In this document: one piece after another, positions 8,846 to 15,758 of the stretch
Layout of the letters: each line of letters begins with the position of its first letter
How positions within the stretch are numbered: position 1 is the stretch's first letter
Source of the DNA: Bacteroidia bacterium
Lineage (GTDB): Bacteria; Bacteroidota; Bacteroidia; Bacteroidales; Bacteroidaceae
DNA length: 32,596 bases
Assembly (NCBI GenBank): GCA_009929715.1
Contig: RZZX01000022.1
Coordinates: 1 to 32,596 of the forward strand
Direction: 5' to 3'
Made by a program: the position numbers and the translations under genes
The notes under the pieces: model-generated
The model's input: the letters and a program-made list of their open reading frames with translations, nothing else
Databases searched by the model: none
Told to the model about the DNA's origin: nothing

Positions 8846-9814
8846 TTATAAAATGAGATTGAATAAGTATCCTGAAAAGATAATAAACAAGGTTATGACG
8901 CCAAAAAACACGCCTATCAACCGCCAAGTCATGACCTTCTTTAACAAGGTCGCTTCCGGAAGAGATAACCCCACTACCGCCATCATAAATGCGAGCGCTG
9001 TACCAATAGGGATTCCCTTACTCACAAAGACGTCTATAATCGGCACAATGCCTGCAGCGTTTGCATACATCGGAACAGCCAATATGACCGACAAGGGAAC
9101 AGCATACCAATTATCTTTTGACATATATTGTTCAAAAAAGCCTTCAGGCACATAGCCGTGCATAAAAGCACCAATGGCAATACCAATCAGGATGTACAAC
9201 AAGACGCCTTTTACAATGCCCCAAGCATCTTTTATGATCACGGGCAACCGCTTAACAAAAGGGGTACGTTCCTCTTCCCACTCTCCAGACTCCACTTGGG
9301 CATTCTGCTGGATCTGTTTGACCCAATCGCTTAGATACGGCTCTAGCTTTAATCGCCCCAAGATAACTCCACCTATAACACCCAACAAGATTCCACTTAC
9401 AACGTAAATAAGTGTGATGCGAAGGCCAAACGAACCTATAAACATGGCTACGGCAACCTCATTCACTAAAGGAGAGGTTATCAGATAAGCAAATGTTACT
9501 CCCAACGGAATGCCCCCTTTCACAAAACCTATAAATAAAGGTATGGAGGAGCAGGAACAAAAAGGAGTAATAGCACCAAAGAGGGCTGCAAAAAAATATT
9601 GCAAACCAAATAGTTTGTGGGTCGTTAGATAGTTGCGCAACCTATCAATAGGGAAATAAGCATTGATGATCCCCATCAATACACTGATAGAAAACAAAAG
9701 AATCAGTATTTTAATTGTGTCGTAAAAGAAAAAATTCACGGCAGCTCCTAGATGCGATTGTGCATCAAGTCCCATGATTGAATAAACCAACCAATCAGCA
9801 AAATCTTGTATCAT
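8846..9814 (-). CDS. ArsP-type permease (DUF318/PF03773 family)
   Basis: 322-aa polytopic membrane protein with about eight hydrophobic segments and the family signature TPFCSCSSIP (Cys86 and Cys88 in a membrane helix), a second VPMYANAAGI motif, and a cytoplasmic loop near residues 165-190. Members related to Campylobacter ArsP export trivalent organoarsenicals, and other family members have no known substrate. It is the last gene of a - strand arsenic/redox cassette. A 72-bp gap separates it from the preceding permease gene and contains a TTCG-N8-CGAA palindrome 15-30 bp before its start codon, which suggests separate or added control. Function in organoarsenical or metalloid export is inferred from family and neighbours. 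Confidence 0.82.
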   Translation of the reverse strand: MIQDFADWLVYSIMGLDAQSHLGAAVNFFFYDTIKILILLFSISVLMGIINAYFPIDRLRNYLTTHKLFGLQYFFAALFGAITPFCSCSSIPLFIGFVKGGIPLGVTFAYLITSPLVNEVAVAMFIGSFGLRITLIYVVSGILLGVIGGVILGRLKLEPYLSDWVKQIQQNAQVESGEWEEERTPFVKRLPVIIKDAWGIVKGVLLYILIGIAIGAFMHGYVPEGFFEQYMSKDNWYAVPLSVILAVPMYANAAGIVPIIDVFVSKGIPIGTALAFMMAVVGLSLPEATLLKKVMTWRLIGVFFGVITLFIIFSGYLFNLIL

Positions 9815-9828
9815 ATCATCTGATTATA

Positions 9829-9844
9829 TTCGTCATTGAACGAA
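9829..9844. promoter_or_regulatory. Candidate operator, TTCG-N8-CGAA copy 3
   Basis: TTCGTCATTGAACGAA, extended by one more pair to ATTCG-N8-CGAAT, lies 15-30 bp upstream of the start codon of the ArsP-type permease. The same arrangement (TTCG, 8 bp, CGAA) occurs twice upstream of the first gene of the cassette. The position would suit a repressor acting at an internal promoter, but no clear -7 box is visible here. Confidence 0.5.
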
Positions 9845-9886
9845 TGATTTCATAAAAAAATCTTATTGATCTCTTAAGCTAAGTCC

Positions 9887-10591
9887 TTAAAAATAGAAGA
9901 TTACCGCATAATAGATCCCTACTACAAGGAAAAGCAGTGCTACTAAACGGTTAAACCACTTCTGGAAAACCTGCATGCGGTTGTAAAACTTCCCTAATCC
10001 TGCGATGCTGTAAGCTAAGATCCAAGCAACAACTATAACGGGCAAGCCTGTTGCCAGGGCAAACACCACAGGTAGCAAGTAACCTCCTGTCTCTGCAGCA
10101 GCCATCGGCATAAGCATGCCAAAATAAAAGAGACCACTGGTGGGGCAGAAAGCCAAAGCAAAGAGTGCTCCAAGCAACAAACTGCCCCAGCTGCCTTTCA
10201 AAGTCTGAGTTTTTTCTCCAGCAGAAAAACCAAACTTCGGTAAATTTAGCCGGTGACCAAAGAGCATAAAAAGCCCAATAAGAATCAGAATCGGAGCAAT
10301 CAATAGCTCTCCGTACTTGCCAATAGTTTTCTGAATAGCAAACATACTAGCACCTTCTCTCAATATGGGAATAAGAATAAAACCCAGCACTGTGTAGGTA
10401 ATAACTCTCCCAAGTGTATAAAGGATTCCGCCCCAAAATAGGCGGTTGCGATTCTGAATATCTTTACTTATAAAACCTATTGCGGTTATGTTTGTAGCCA
10501 ATGGGCAGGGACTTACAGCTGTAAGTATGCCCAAAATAAAGGCTGTAAAGACTGGGAGATGGTTATTTTCTAATAACGATTCGAACTCCAT
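9887..10591 (-). CDS. ArsG-like permease of the CcdA/DsbD transmembrane family
   Basis: 234-aa membrane protein with six predicted helices. It carries the paired cysteines of CcdA/DsbD-type electron carriers: Cys29 in TAVSPCPLATN and Cys149 in LAFCPTSGLF. The family is annotated as ArsG-like (aromatic aminoarsenical efflux) when it sits next to an ArsF-like protein, as it does here, with only 6 bp between the genes. It either moves reducing equivalents to the ArsF-like CxxC protein or acts as an efflux permease. Sequence alone does not decide between these. Confidence 0.8.
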   Translation of the reverse strand: MEFESLLENNHLPVFTAFILGILTAVSPCPLATNITAIGFISKDIQNRNRLFWGGILYTLGRVITYTVLGFILIPILREGASMFAIQKTIGKYGELLIAPILILIGLFMLFGHRLNLPKFGFSAGEKTQTLKGSWGSLLLGALFALAFCPTSGLFYFGMLMPMAAAETGGYLLPVVFALATGLPVIVVAWILAYSIAGLGKFYNRMQVFQKWFNRLVALLFLVVGIYYAVIFYF

Positions 10592-10597
10592 TCTTTC

Positions 10598-11023
10598 TTA
10601 TTTTTGTTTTAGTAACTCTTCTAGTTTCTTCTTCAATGCTGACTTGAATCGGTCTGGAGATTTTTTAGCATAAGAGAAGGCCAACTCTGTGAGGTTGTTC
10701 TTAGCTTCTTGACCTTTTTTCCAACGATTAACAAACAGAGATGACCAACTAACTTCATACTTTTCGGCTATTTTTTCATTAGACGGTTGTGAAATATCGA
10801 TAATCCGGTATTGAATCTTACCACTTTTCACCTCATTGGCAAAAGAGGTGTCGAGTACTTCTTTGGTGGCTTTCTCAACAGCACGGCAAGTAACACAACG
10901 TTGCTTCCCATGAAAATAGATCACCTCAATCCGATCGGTTTTCTGCGGATTGCTGGCAACCGCAGGAGCGTTAAAAGCAAAAAGTAAGATGCCTAACAAC
11001 GCAAGTGCAATTTGTCTTTTCAT
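10598..11023 (-). CDS. ArsF-like secreted thioredoxin-fold protein
   Basis: 141-aa protein with an N-terminal signal sequence (hydrophobic residues 5-20, likely cleavage near AVAS-N). A CxxC motif in a thioredoxin-like context lies at Cys43-Cys46 (FHGKQRCVTCRAVE). The C-terminus is rich in lysine. The family is named for ArsF of nitroaromatic-arsenical operons. A periplasmic redox role with the adjacent CcdA-like permease is plausible. It sits 6 bp before that gene and 4 bp after the small thioredoxin gene, so translation is likely coupled. Confidence 0.75.
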   Translation of the reverse strand: MKRQIALALLGILLFAFNAPAVASNPQKTDRIEVIYFHGKQRCVTCRAVEKATKEVLDTSFANEVKSGKIQYRIIDISQPSNEKIAEKYEVSWSSLFVNRWKKGQEAKNNLTELAFSYAKKSPDRFKSALKKKLEELLKQK

Positions 11024-11027
11024 TTTC

Positions 11028-11261
11028 TTACTTTATTAATAGCCCTTTAACTTCTTCGACCGATAGCTTTCTTCCTTTGGCAACGACTTTATTATCAACA
11101 ACCAAAGCTGGAAGCGATAAAACATTATACGTCATGATTTTAAGCATATCTTCTTCTTTAACCAACGAAGCATCTAAAGCAAGCTCTTTAACGGCTTGTT
11201 CAACTGTGGCATACAAAGCTTTACAGCTTGCACATCCTGTTCCTAAAACTTTAATTTCCAT
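11028..11261 (-). CDS. Small thioredoxin-like redox-active disulfide protein
   Basis: 77-aa cytosolic thioredoxin-fold protein of the small redox-active disulfide protein 2 type. The active site is Cys10-x-x-Cys13 in GTGCASCKAL, and the later LPALVVDNKVVAKG contains the expected cis-proline region. The length is normal for the family. It lies directly after the arsenate reductase gene, so it may be the reductant that recycles ArsC or a donor for the ArsG/ArsF pair. That partnership is inferred from position. Confidence 0.85.
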   Translation of the reverse strand: MEIKVLGTGCASCKALYATVEQAVKELALDASLVKEEDMLKIMTYNVLSLPALVVDNKVVAKGRKLSVEEVKGLLIK

Positions 11262-11320
11262 ACTATGTGTTTTTAATTATACAAATACATGCCTTCTCTC
11301 TTTTTCATCAAACAAGGTGA

Positions 11321-11776
11321 TCAACAAGCTCCTCCACAAGAACAAGAAGGTAGTTCCTGCTTCTTGATCTCGGTGATATAAAAGGCTTGAAAACTCTTCT
11401 TGATTTCATCGCGCACCCTGCGAAATTCACTCTCGATGAACTCAGAGGTACCGGTAGCATGTGAAGGATCGTCAAAACCGATGTGTAAACGGTGCTTCAC
11501 CTTACCGATAAACATCGGACAATTTTCATGGGCTCCACCGCACACGGTAATGACATAGTCCCACGATTCACCCAGATATTTGTCGACCGACTCTGATGTG
11601 TGGTGAGAGATATCAATGCCTGCTTCAGCCATGGCTTTTACTGCTCCGGCATGCAGTTTTCCACTCGCTTGAGTACCGGCAGAACGCACGGTTATCTCTT
11701 TATCGAATGATTGTAAGAAGCCGTGGGCCATTTGGCTGCGACAGCTATTTCCTGTGCAAAGGATCAAAATCTTCAT
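11321..11776 (-). CDS. arsC: Arsenate reductase, thioredoxin-coupled (low-molecular-weight phosphatase type)
   Basis: 151-aa arsenate-to-arsenite reductase. It has the phosphatase P-loop CTGNSCRS (nucleophile Cys7, second Cys12) and the redox pair Cys79 and Cys86 (VCGGAHENC), with the same 7-residue spacing as Cys82/Cys89 of plasmid pI258 ArsC. The start MKILIL at 11776 is used. An in-frame extension to 11908 adds 44 residues with no family counterpart. The protein ends in an unusual SCSCGGAC tail with three extra cysteines that may bind metal or metalloid. It is the first gene of the cassette and has a Bacteroides promoter and two palindromes upstream. Confidence 0.9.
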   Translation of the reverse strand: MKILILCTGNSCRSQMAHGFLQSFDKEITVRSAGTQASGKLHAGAVKAMAEAGIDISHHTSESVDKYLGESWDYVITVCGGAHENCPMFIGKVKHRLHIGFDDPSHATGTSEFIESEFRRVRDEIKKSFQAFYITEIKKQELPSCSCGGAC

Positions 11777-11969
11777 TTTTTTCTTATTCTTATGGTTTAG
11801 CATATACCCTCTTTTTAATGATTCACCTGCCACTGAGGGGAAAAGTTTAAAAGAGATTCTGTTAATAAACTCTGAGAGAATGACTAGAATAAAAAGGTGA
11901 AGAACCAAATCATCTCTTTTAGACTAGCGCCCAACACACTCTTTTAATCTTCAAAAGAGAGAGCATTCT

Positions 11970-11985
11970 TTCGTAATACAACGAA
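11970..11985. promoter_or_regulatory. Candidate operator, TTCG-N8-CGAA copy 1
   Basis: TTCGTAATACAACGAA has the arms and 8-bp spacer of the palindrome that overlaps the arsC promoter. Its centre is 48 bp from that copy. It would lie in the arsC transcript leader, downstream of the predicted transcription start. Confidence 0.5.
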
Positions 11986-12016
11986 CGGTTACTCTAAAAA
12001 AAACAGCACGCTCTTT

Positions 12017-12052
12017 GTTCGCAAATATACGAACTCATTTTGAAACAGCAAT
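12017..12052 (-). promoter_or_regulatory. arsC cassette promoter overlapped by palindrome copy 2
   Basis: On the - strand, TATATTTG (12029-12022) matches the -7 consensus TAnnTTTG. ATTG (12052-12049) stands at the -33 position with the standard 19-bp spacing. The perfect palindrome GTTCG-N8-CGAAC (12017-12034) encloses the -7 box exactly, so a protein bound there would block polymerase. This is the expected layout for an ArsR/SmtB-like repressor, although that repressor is not identified. Confidence 0.6.
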
Positions 12053-12156
12053 ACTAGACGCTTAAAAGTTTTAAACCAACTAAAAAAAGGAGATAGGTGC
12101 TTCTCTGAAAAAAGCATAAAGTCGCCTAAAAGCCACACCGATAGAAAACGGTAAAA

Positions 12157-12191
12157 CGTGAATTTAAACCCGTGAATTATCCCTAACTTTG
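12157..12191 (+). promoter_or_regulatory. CGTGAATT direct repeat and -7-like box upstream of susC
   Basis: CGTGAATT occurs at 12157-12164 and 12171-12178 (14-bp period), followed 5 bp later by TAACTTTG (12184-12191), which fits TAnnTTTG. No TTTG -33 element is visible. This could be the promoter of the SusC operon, giving a leader of about 190 nt. The repeat could mark an activator or ECF-sigma contact. Assignment is tentative. Confidence 0.35.
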
Positions 12192-12320
12192 TCCCCATAA
12201 AAAGACTTTATCGTAACGAGAATGAAAGGAGTGAACTTTTTATTAATAAAAAATTTATGTTTTTACAGAAAAGTAAGAAATGGAGTAAGTGTTTAATAAG
12301 GTATAGTTGTTTGATTAAGT

Positions 12321-12340
12321 AAAAGGAAGAGATTCCTTTT
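12321..12340 (+). ncRNA. Hairpin in the susC mRNA leader
   Basis: AAAAGGAA (12321-12328) and TTCCTTTT (12333-12340) form a perfect 8-bp stem closed by a GAGA (GNRA) tetraloop, about 50 nt before the susC start codon. No T run follows, so it is not a terminator. It may influence mRNA stability or translation. Confidence 0.35.
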
Positions 12341-12389
12341 AAAAAGAGAATCGAAACAGAGTTATTAATCTATGTCTAACCATTAAACA

Positions 12390-15300
12390 ATGTGTATGGA
12401 AAGCAAACATGTATCACAGCGTTCGAATTTTTTTCGGACTCTATTGATTCTGTTGTTGATGGCAATCCCAACCCAATGGGCTATTGCACAATTAACACTA
12501 TCAACCCCACGAACTAATCTGGGGACAGTTATCAAACAAATTCAATCACAATCTAAGTATCAGTTTTTCTACAACGACAAACTGTCTGCTACTGCAGTGG
12601 AGGCTTTTCAAGTTAAAAACGGTTCAATAGAACAGGTCTTGAATACCCTACTGAAAGGGAAAAACATCTCTTTCAAAATTGAGGATAACATCGTTTATCT
12701 CTCTGAAAAATCACACGACGCCAACCAACAGAAGAGTAATCAGGTGCGCCAAGTTACGGGACAAGTAACCGACAAGAACGGGGAACCGCTTATCGGCGTG
12801 AGTGTCTTGGTAAAAGGAACTAACGATGGGGCTATCACTGATTTGGATGGTAATTATAAGGTAAGTACAAAAGCCAACAACCCAGTTTTGCTCTATTCGT
12901 ATGTGGGGTATAAATCGCAAGAGGCTCTCTACAAAGGACAAGCGGCTCTTAATATCACGCTGGCCGATGACACGCAAGTGATCGAAGAGGTTGTGGTCAC
13001 TGCTTTGGGTATCAAACGCGCACAGAAGGCATTGAGCTACAATGTACAGCAGGTATCTGAAAATGAGCTGACTAAAAATAAAGATGCCAACTTCATCAAT
13101 GCGCTTTCTGGTAAAGTTGCGGGTGTAACGATCAACAGCAGTTCATCGGGTGTCGGTGGGGCAGCTAAAGTGGTAATGCGTGGCGCTAAATCGATTTCAA
13201 AATCGAATAATGCGCTTTATGTCATCGATGGTATTCCGATGTATAATTTATCGGGACAAGGGGGACAGGAGTTCGATTCTAAAGGTACGACGGAAGCTAT
13301 TGCCGATATCAACCCGGAAGATATCGAATCAATGTCGGTCTTAACTGGTGCAGCTGCGGCAGCTCTTTACGGTAGTGAAGCAGCCAATGGAGCAATCGTT
13401 ATTACAACTAAAAAAGGTAAAGCAGGATTTACTAACCTGACTTTCTCACAAAACACCGATTTCTTAAATCCATTCCGCATGCCGGAGTTCCAAAACCGTT
13501 ATGGCACAGGCAGCTTGATCTCGGATGTTAAGGTGGCTGATAAGAGCTGGGGACACCGCTTGAATGAGGCCAACTACATGGGATACTCACCTACAAAGGA
13601 TTATTTCCAAACAGGGGTGGTAACCAACGAGACGGTTTCGTTCTCTACTGGTTCTGAACATAACCAGACGTACGCTTCTGCCAGTGTTATCAATTCAAAG
13701 GGATTGATTCCTAATAATGATTATGACCGTTACAACTTTACATTCCGCAACACGACAATCGGACTGAATGATAAATTAACTGTGGATATCGGCGGTAGCT
13801 ATATCAAACAGAAGGATATGAATATGACGAACCAAGGTACGTATCATAACCCGTTGGTGAGTGCCTATCTTTTCCCACGCGGCGACGATTGGAATGAGAT
13901 TAGAATGTTTGAGCGTTGGGATTCTGAACGGAATCTGTATACACAGTATTGGCCACAAGGAATCGATGAATTTACAGGACAGAATCCGTATTGGATTAAT
14001 TACCGTAACTTGCGCGAAAGCAATAAGGATAGATACATGCTTAATGCCAGTGCCAATTATAAAATTTTGGATTGGTTGAGCGTAAGCGGCCGTGTGCGCA
14101 TGGATAATGCTACAACAACTTATACCGAAAAATTGTATGCAACAACCAATACCACGTTGACCGAAAGTTCTAACAACGGATTGTATGGCATTACTGTAAC
14201 GAAGGATAAACAAACTTATGGTGACTTCTTGCTGAATATCGACAAAAGATTTAAGGAGGTGTTCTCGTTGCAAGCCAATGTGGGTGCTTCTATCACTGAC
14301 CTCCAACAGGATGAGTTGAAGAACCGCGGACCGATTAATGAGAAGAGTGGCTTGGCCAACTTCTTTACGGTGGCTCACTTGGATAATGCAAAGACTAAAC
14401 GTGAACAAAACGGATTCCACGACCAAACACAGTCAGTCTTTGCCAGCGTGGAATTAGGGTATAAGAGTGCTTACTACTTGACGTTGACTGGACGTAACGA
14501 CTGGCCATCACAATTGGCTGGACCGAAATCGAGCACTAAGAGTTTCTTCTACCCATCGGTGGGAACATCGTTTATCCTTTCGGAAATTTTCACTCTCCCC
14601 GAAGAGATCTCGTATTTAAAATTGCGGGCTTCTTACGCTTCTGTAGGCACACCGTTTAGTCGCTTCTTGGCTAACCCGTCTTACAAATGGAATTTTAATA
14701 ACCAACAGTGGGAAACAAAAAAGAATTACCCCATCAATAATTTGAAACCGGAACGGACCGACTCTTGGGAGGTGGGCTTGACTGCACGCTTCTTAAAACA
14801 TTTCAACTTGGATTTGTCCCTTTATCAAACCAAAACATACAACCAGACTTTCGACCCGCAACTATCGGCTTCTGCCGGTTATGACATCATTTACCTGCAA
14901 ACAGGTAGTGTACGCAACCGCGGTATAGAACTTGGCTTGGGCTACCAAAACACGTGGAACAAGACGTTCAATTGGAACTCTAACTTAACATTGAGTGCCA
15001 ACAGAAACAAAATTCTGGAATTGGTAAATGATTATGTGAACCCGATCAATGGACAACTTATTAACAAAGACCGTTTAGAAGTGGGTGGCCTGAATAAGGC
15101 GCGTGTCGTGCTTAAAGAAGGAGGTACATTGGGTGACTTGTATACTCAAAGTGACTTGCAACGCGACAGCAACGGCAACGTTTACATCGATAAGAATGGT
15201 AATGTAGCGGTGAATAACCGGGCTGGTGATATCAAATTGGGAAGTGTCTTCCCTAAATGTAACATGGCATGGCGCAATGACTTCTCTTGGAAAAACATCA

Positions 15301-15746
15301 ACATGAGCTTCATGGTGGCTGCTCGGTTTGGCGGAATCACTTATTCGGCTACTCAAGCAGCACTCGACCTTTATGGGGTGTCCGAAGCATCGGCTGCAGC
15401 AAGAGACAATGGCGGTGTATGGGTGAACGGAAGTGACTTGGTTAATGCTCAAAAATGGTATAGCACGGTAGCTGCCGGCGGCGGTATTCCTCAACTCTAT
15501 ACGTATAGCGCTACTAACGTGCGTTTGCAAGAGGCAAGCATCGGATATAATATCCCTAAAAACAAGGTCTTTGGCATTGCCGATGTAACCGTATCACTCG
15601 TGGGACGTAACTTATGGATGATCTATTGTAAAGCACCATTCGATCCGGAGGCTATTGCATCGACAGGTAACTACTATCAAGGAATAGACAACTTTATGAT
15701 GCCTAGCACACGTAACTTAGGATTCAACGTGAGATTCAAATTTTAA
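12390..15746 (+). CDS. SusC-like TonB-dependent glycan transporter with STN signalling domain
   Basis: 1118-aa outer-membrane TonB-dependent transporter. It has a signal peptide (to about residue 34, ending AIAQ) and an STN domain (about 40-110), which contacts a FecR-type anti-sigma factor. A CarboxypepD_reg domain follows (about 125-205, beginning VTGQVTDKNGEPLIGVSVLVKGT), then a TonB plug (about 215-330, with the SusC stretch around IDGIPMY and NPEDIESMSVLTGAAAAALYG), and a 22-strand barrel ending in ...GFNVRFKF. The STN domain explains why this locus also has a sigma/FecR pair. The start could be Met1 (12390) or Met3 (12396). susD follows after 12 bp. Predicted substrate: high-mannose N-glycan oligosaccharides, inferred from the neighbours. 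Confidence 0.95.
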   Translation: MCMESKHVSQRSNFFRTLLILLLMAIPTQWAIAQLTLSTPRTNLGTVIKQIQSQSKYQFFYNDKLSATAVEAFQVKNGSIEQVLNTLLKGKNISFKIEDNIVYLSEKSHDANQQKSNQVRQVTGQVTDKNGEPLIGVSVLVKGTNDGAITDLDGNYKVSTKANNPVLLYSYVGYKSQEALYKGQAALNITLADDTQVIEEVVVTALGIKRAQKALSYNVQQVSENELTKNKDANFINALSGKVAGVTINSSSSGVGGAAKVVMRGAKSISKSNNALYVIDGIPMYNLSGQGGQEFDSKGTTEAIADINPEDIESMSVLTGAAAAALYGSEAANGAIVITTKKGKAGFTNLTFSQNTDFLNPFRMPEFQNRYGTGSLISDVKVADKSWGHRLNEANYMGYSPTKDYFQTGVVTNETVSFSTGSEHNQTYASASVINSKGLIPNNDYDRYNFTFRNTTIGLNDKLTVDIGGSYIKQKDMNMTNQGTYHNPLVSAYLFPRGDDWNEIRMFERWDSERNLYTQYWPQGIDEFTGQNPYWINYRNLRESNKDRYMLNASANYKILDWLSVSGRVRMDNATTTYTEKLYATTNTTLTESSNNGLYGITVTKDKQTYGDFLLNIDKRFKEVFSLQANVGASITDLQQDELKNRGPINEKSGLANFFTVAHLDNAKTKREQNGFHDQTQSVFASVELGYKSAYYLTLTGRNDWPSQLAGPKSSTKSFFYPSVGTSFILSEIFTLPEEISYLKLRASYASVGTPFSRFLANPSYKWNFNNQQWETKKNYPINNLKPERTDSWEVGLTARFLKHFNLDLSLYQTKTYNQTFDPQLSASAGYDIIYLQTGSVRNRGIELGLGYQNTWNKTFNWNSNLTLSANRNKILELVNDYVNPINGQLINKDRLEVGGLNKARVVLKEGGTLGDLYTQSDLQRDSNGNVYIDKNGNVAVNNRAGDIKLGSVFPKCNMAWRNDFSWKNINMSFMVAARFGGITYSATQAALDLYGVSEASAAARDNGGVWVNGSDLVNAQKWYSTVAAGGGIPQLYTYSATNVRLQEASIGYNIPKNKVFGIADVTVSLVGRNLWMIYCKAPFDPEAIASTGNYYQGIDNFMMPSTRNLGFNVRFKF

Positions 15747-15758
15747 ATCGAGACTGTT

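Larger units (their letters stand above)
11777..12389. other. 613-bp divergent regulatory region between arsC (-) and susC (+)
   Basis: No gene is supported. A 69-codon - strand frame at 11989-12198 is rich in Phe and Leu, lacks a ribosome site and contains the cassette promoter. The region holds two TTCG-N8-CGAA palindromes, a - strand promoter, a CGTGAATT direct repeat with a -7-like box, and a GAGA-loop hairpin in the susC leader. No ArsR-type repressor gene is encoded here. Confidence 0.7.

Noticed and set aside
11777..11908. N-terminal extension of arsenate reductase
   Set aside because: The 44 extra residues are in frame but not found in the family; the catalytic P-loop normally starts within about ten residues of the N-terminus, as it does from 11776.
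11989..12198. 69-codon - strand frame that might have been the missing regulator of the arsenic cassette
   Set aside because: It is rich in Phe and Leu without a helix-turn-helix or cysteine metal site, has no ribosome site, and the cassette promoter lies within it.
13776..14426. 216-codon open frame on the - strand within susC
   Set aside because: Antisense shadow of the beta-barrel coding sequence with no ribosome site or family features.
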